This document shows positions 63,101 through 64,000 of a stretch of 64,000 nucleotides of DNA, in pieces (the first letter of the stretch is position 1; every line of letters begins with the position of its first letter). This DNA is from Gemella haemolysans (GTDB lineage: Bacteria > Bacillota > Bacilli > Staphylococcales > Gemellaceae). The translations under genes and the position numbers were made by a program. The notes beneath the pieces are model-generated. The model had not been told where the DNA came from. It did not search any database and saw only the letters and a list, made by a program, of their open reading frames with translations. The stretch is taken from NCBI RefSeq assembly GCF_012273215.1, contig NZ_CP050965.1:1899001-1963000 (forward strand). The letters are read 5' to 3'.

Positions 63101-63435
63101 ATGTATTTATAAAAGTAGGAAGTTTTGCGGTAATGACATTGAAAAAACAGCTTCGAAATGGAAGGGAACAGTATATCTTAGAAAAGATTGCAAGTCTTAG
63201 AAATTATAGAGAGTACTGCCTTAGTAATATAAAAATTATCTATACGATAGTTGATGAAGAAATACTTAAATTTTTAAATGAGTACAAGTCTGAGGTAGGT
63301 AGAGTAAAGGTTGTAGCTCTGCTGAACAATGATTCTAACAGAGGTAAAACGATATCAATAGAAAACGAACAGGAATTTGTTCAGAAATTTTTTGAAAATT
63401 TCCCAGGAAAACGTATCAAAATAGCATACTCTTAA
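60166..63435 (+). CDS. dnaE: DNA polymerase III alpha subunit DnaE
   Basis: 1089 residues. Reduced N-terminal PHP domain (HSAYDLLNSTIKYE), palm with GAGRGSAAGSLVCYLL and catalytic PDIDIDFQD (about 372-380), and a C-terminal OB fold (TKNGDYMAFLTVNDGKNDYD). In Firmicutes DnaE extends primers before PolC takes over. AGGAGG lies before the ATG. Followed by pfkA. Confidence 0.95.
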   Translation: MYYNLQVHSAYDLLNSTIKYESLFLKLARDNQRSVVIVDPNMYGAIKAYKESKRAGINLIQGLEVSLGYGIGFLKFNILCKSEKMFYKLLEISTKFMNGEEWTIEDFSSEMKEYSDDFVLIVVDELRDSMEFSYLNNLFSNYDFYFGFNESFQVSPYSFYENIVYTKPSYYLNKENYQQVIVSRAIRDNKKLNIQELTIISGDEFVRKQKDFEEILALGDEELQMIFKKSFENQQNIVDKCQYELNFSGYHLPKYVYGEKEDIYSKFSSKEYLHFLVQKGVKGKLVGKDLYPYKKRYSYELKIIDEMGFNDYFLIVYDFVKYAKDNGILVGAGRGSAAGSLVCYLLDITEADPLEYNLLFERFLNKERISMPDIDIDFQDTRRDEVIKYVEEKYGQDKVAQIITFTTFQSKSAARESARILQFDEQTLKFISSNISSTRTLKECYEMSEELRAFINQSNINKRWFSIALSLENLPKNPSVHAAGIVISDDKPLVNYAPLAESNMTKYLTQWTMDDVESVGLLKIDFLGIRYLTMVSSVVEEVKKENPTFDITKINYQDPKVYELFAKGKTEGIFQFESSGMKEKLNLLKPTEFNDIVAMNALYRPGPMAQIEVYVRRKNKEEQVVYPHPHLEKILKDTYGVIVYQEQIMLIAVNFAHMSLNEADNMRRAVSKKKKEDLEYYGRIFVEKSVAVGYDLQVAKKLFDLIVTFANYGFNKSHAVVYSMLAYRLAYLKVYYTKYFMTALLNNVISSEKKINEYKQELNNLGINLVKPDVNRSLSNFSVYKNDIVFALTAIKNVGYRSGYEIVQDRINFGRYLDIDDFLKRMNKKVDYQAAVSLVKAGALDTFGYNRATLMKKVDDYYSDNRQYINNVRVALSAESGLTLKVEEVEDYSITEKIQMEKEVTGTYFLKHPVQVEKEKYSYLPLQYIGAELSDSYVEIITRKEIKTKNGDYMAFLTVNDGKNDYDVTVFPSVYKYANVFIKVGSFAVMTLKKQLRNGREQYILEKIASLRNYREYCLSNIKIIYTIVDEEILKFLNEYKSEVGRVKVVALLNNDSNRGKTISIENEQEFVQKFFENFPGKRIKIAYS

Positions 63436-63558
63436 AAAAACAAAAAAATTCGAACAAAAATTAAACAAAATTATGTTTTTACTAGAAAAAATAACAAAAA
63501 TATGATATTGTTGATAAGTAAATTAAAAAATAATTAATAACAAATACGAGGAAGGTAA

Positions 63559-64000
<442 letters not shown>

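Overview
The window is low-GC Firmicute chromosome. It carries a mevalonate pathway (mvaS, mvaA, thiolase), an Asp23/AmaP/GlsB stress operon, cdaA-cdaR, the tilS-hpt-ftsH order, dnaE followed by pfkA, and a giant FIVAR-domain cell-wall subtilase. Together these fit Gemella or a close relative; this is judged from the sequence alone.

Layout. 1-758: the right part of an IS3-family element inserted in a dispersed hairpin repeat. 983-3432: mvaS-mvaA. 3700-7634: stress genes with CsbD and Asp23 domains, two of them carrying long amphipathic repeat tails. 7835-10879: a lipoprotein, a thiolase and a membrane-anchored protein. 11136-23044: an integrated satellite-like element of about 11.9 kb. 23382-35141: ung, proC, pepF, an FAD oxidase, cdaA-cdaR, a CapD-like enzyme and a LysR regulator. 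35388-42250: a leftward pdhABCD-ptb-buk operon with a cre-like site. 42554-47131: S1 protein-tilS-hpt-ftsH. 47258-54933: a P-type ATPase and the S8 protease. 55157-58111: a macrodomain protein, a type I toxin-antitoxin locus and glpK. 58329-64000: a hypothetical gene, yaaA, a flavin reductase, dnaE and the start of pfkA.

The satellite-like element has a tyrosine integrase, a lambda-like switch (LexA-type repressor facing a Cro-like gene across shared operators), an AlpA/excisionase-like protein, a fused primase-SF3 helicase, a bipartite iteron origin just after it, and a RinA/ArpU-like regulator. No capsid or terminase gene was seen. Where cargo genes would sit (11.2-13.7 kb) there is no gene. 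Instead there are 21 units of a degenerate repeat in exact 58-bp register, flanked by about 20 different 10-bp words, each present as a tandem doublet. The element's putative att sites are also such a doublet (CGGAAAG-N-CAACGGAAA). The element also carries 15 copies of GAAGCGG, the Staphylococcus aureus Chi sequence, mostly outside genes.

The second notable system is a previously unlisted 34-codon toxin gene at 56168-56272 (TTG start, TxpA/BsrG/Hol_Tox-like). It has a consensus promoter, a converging antisense transcript, a shared bidirectional terminator and two 48-bp direct repeats, an architecture like the par/Fst locus.
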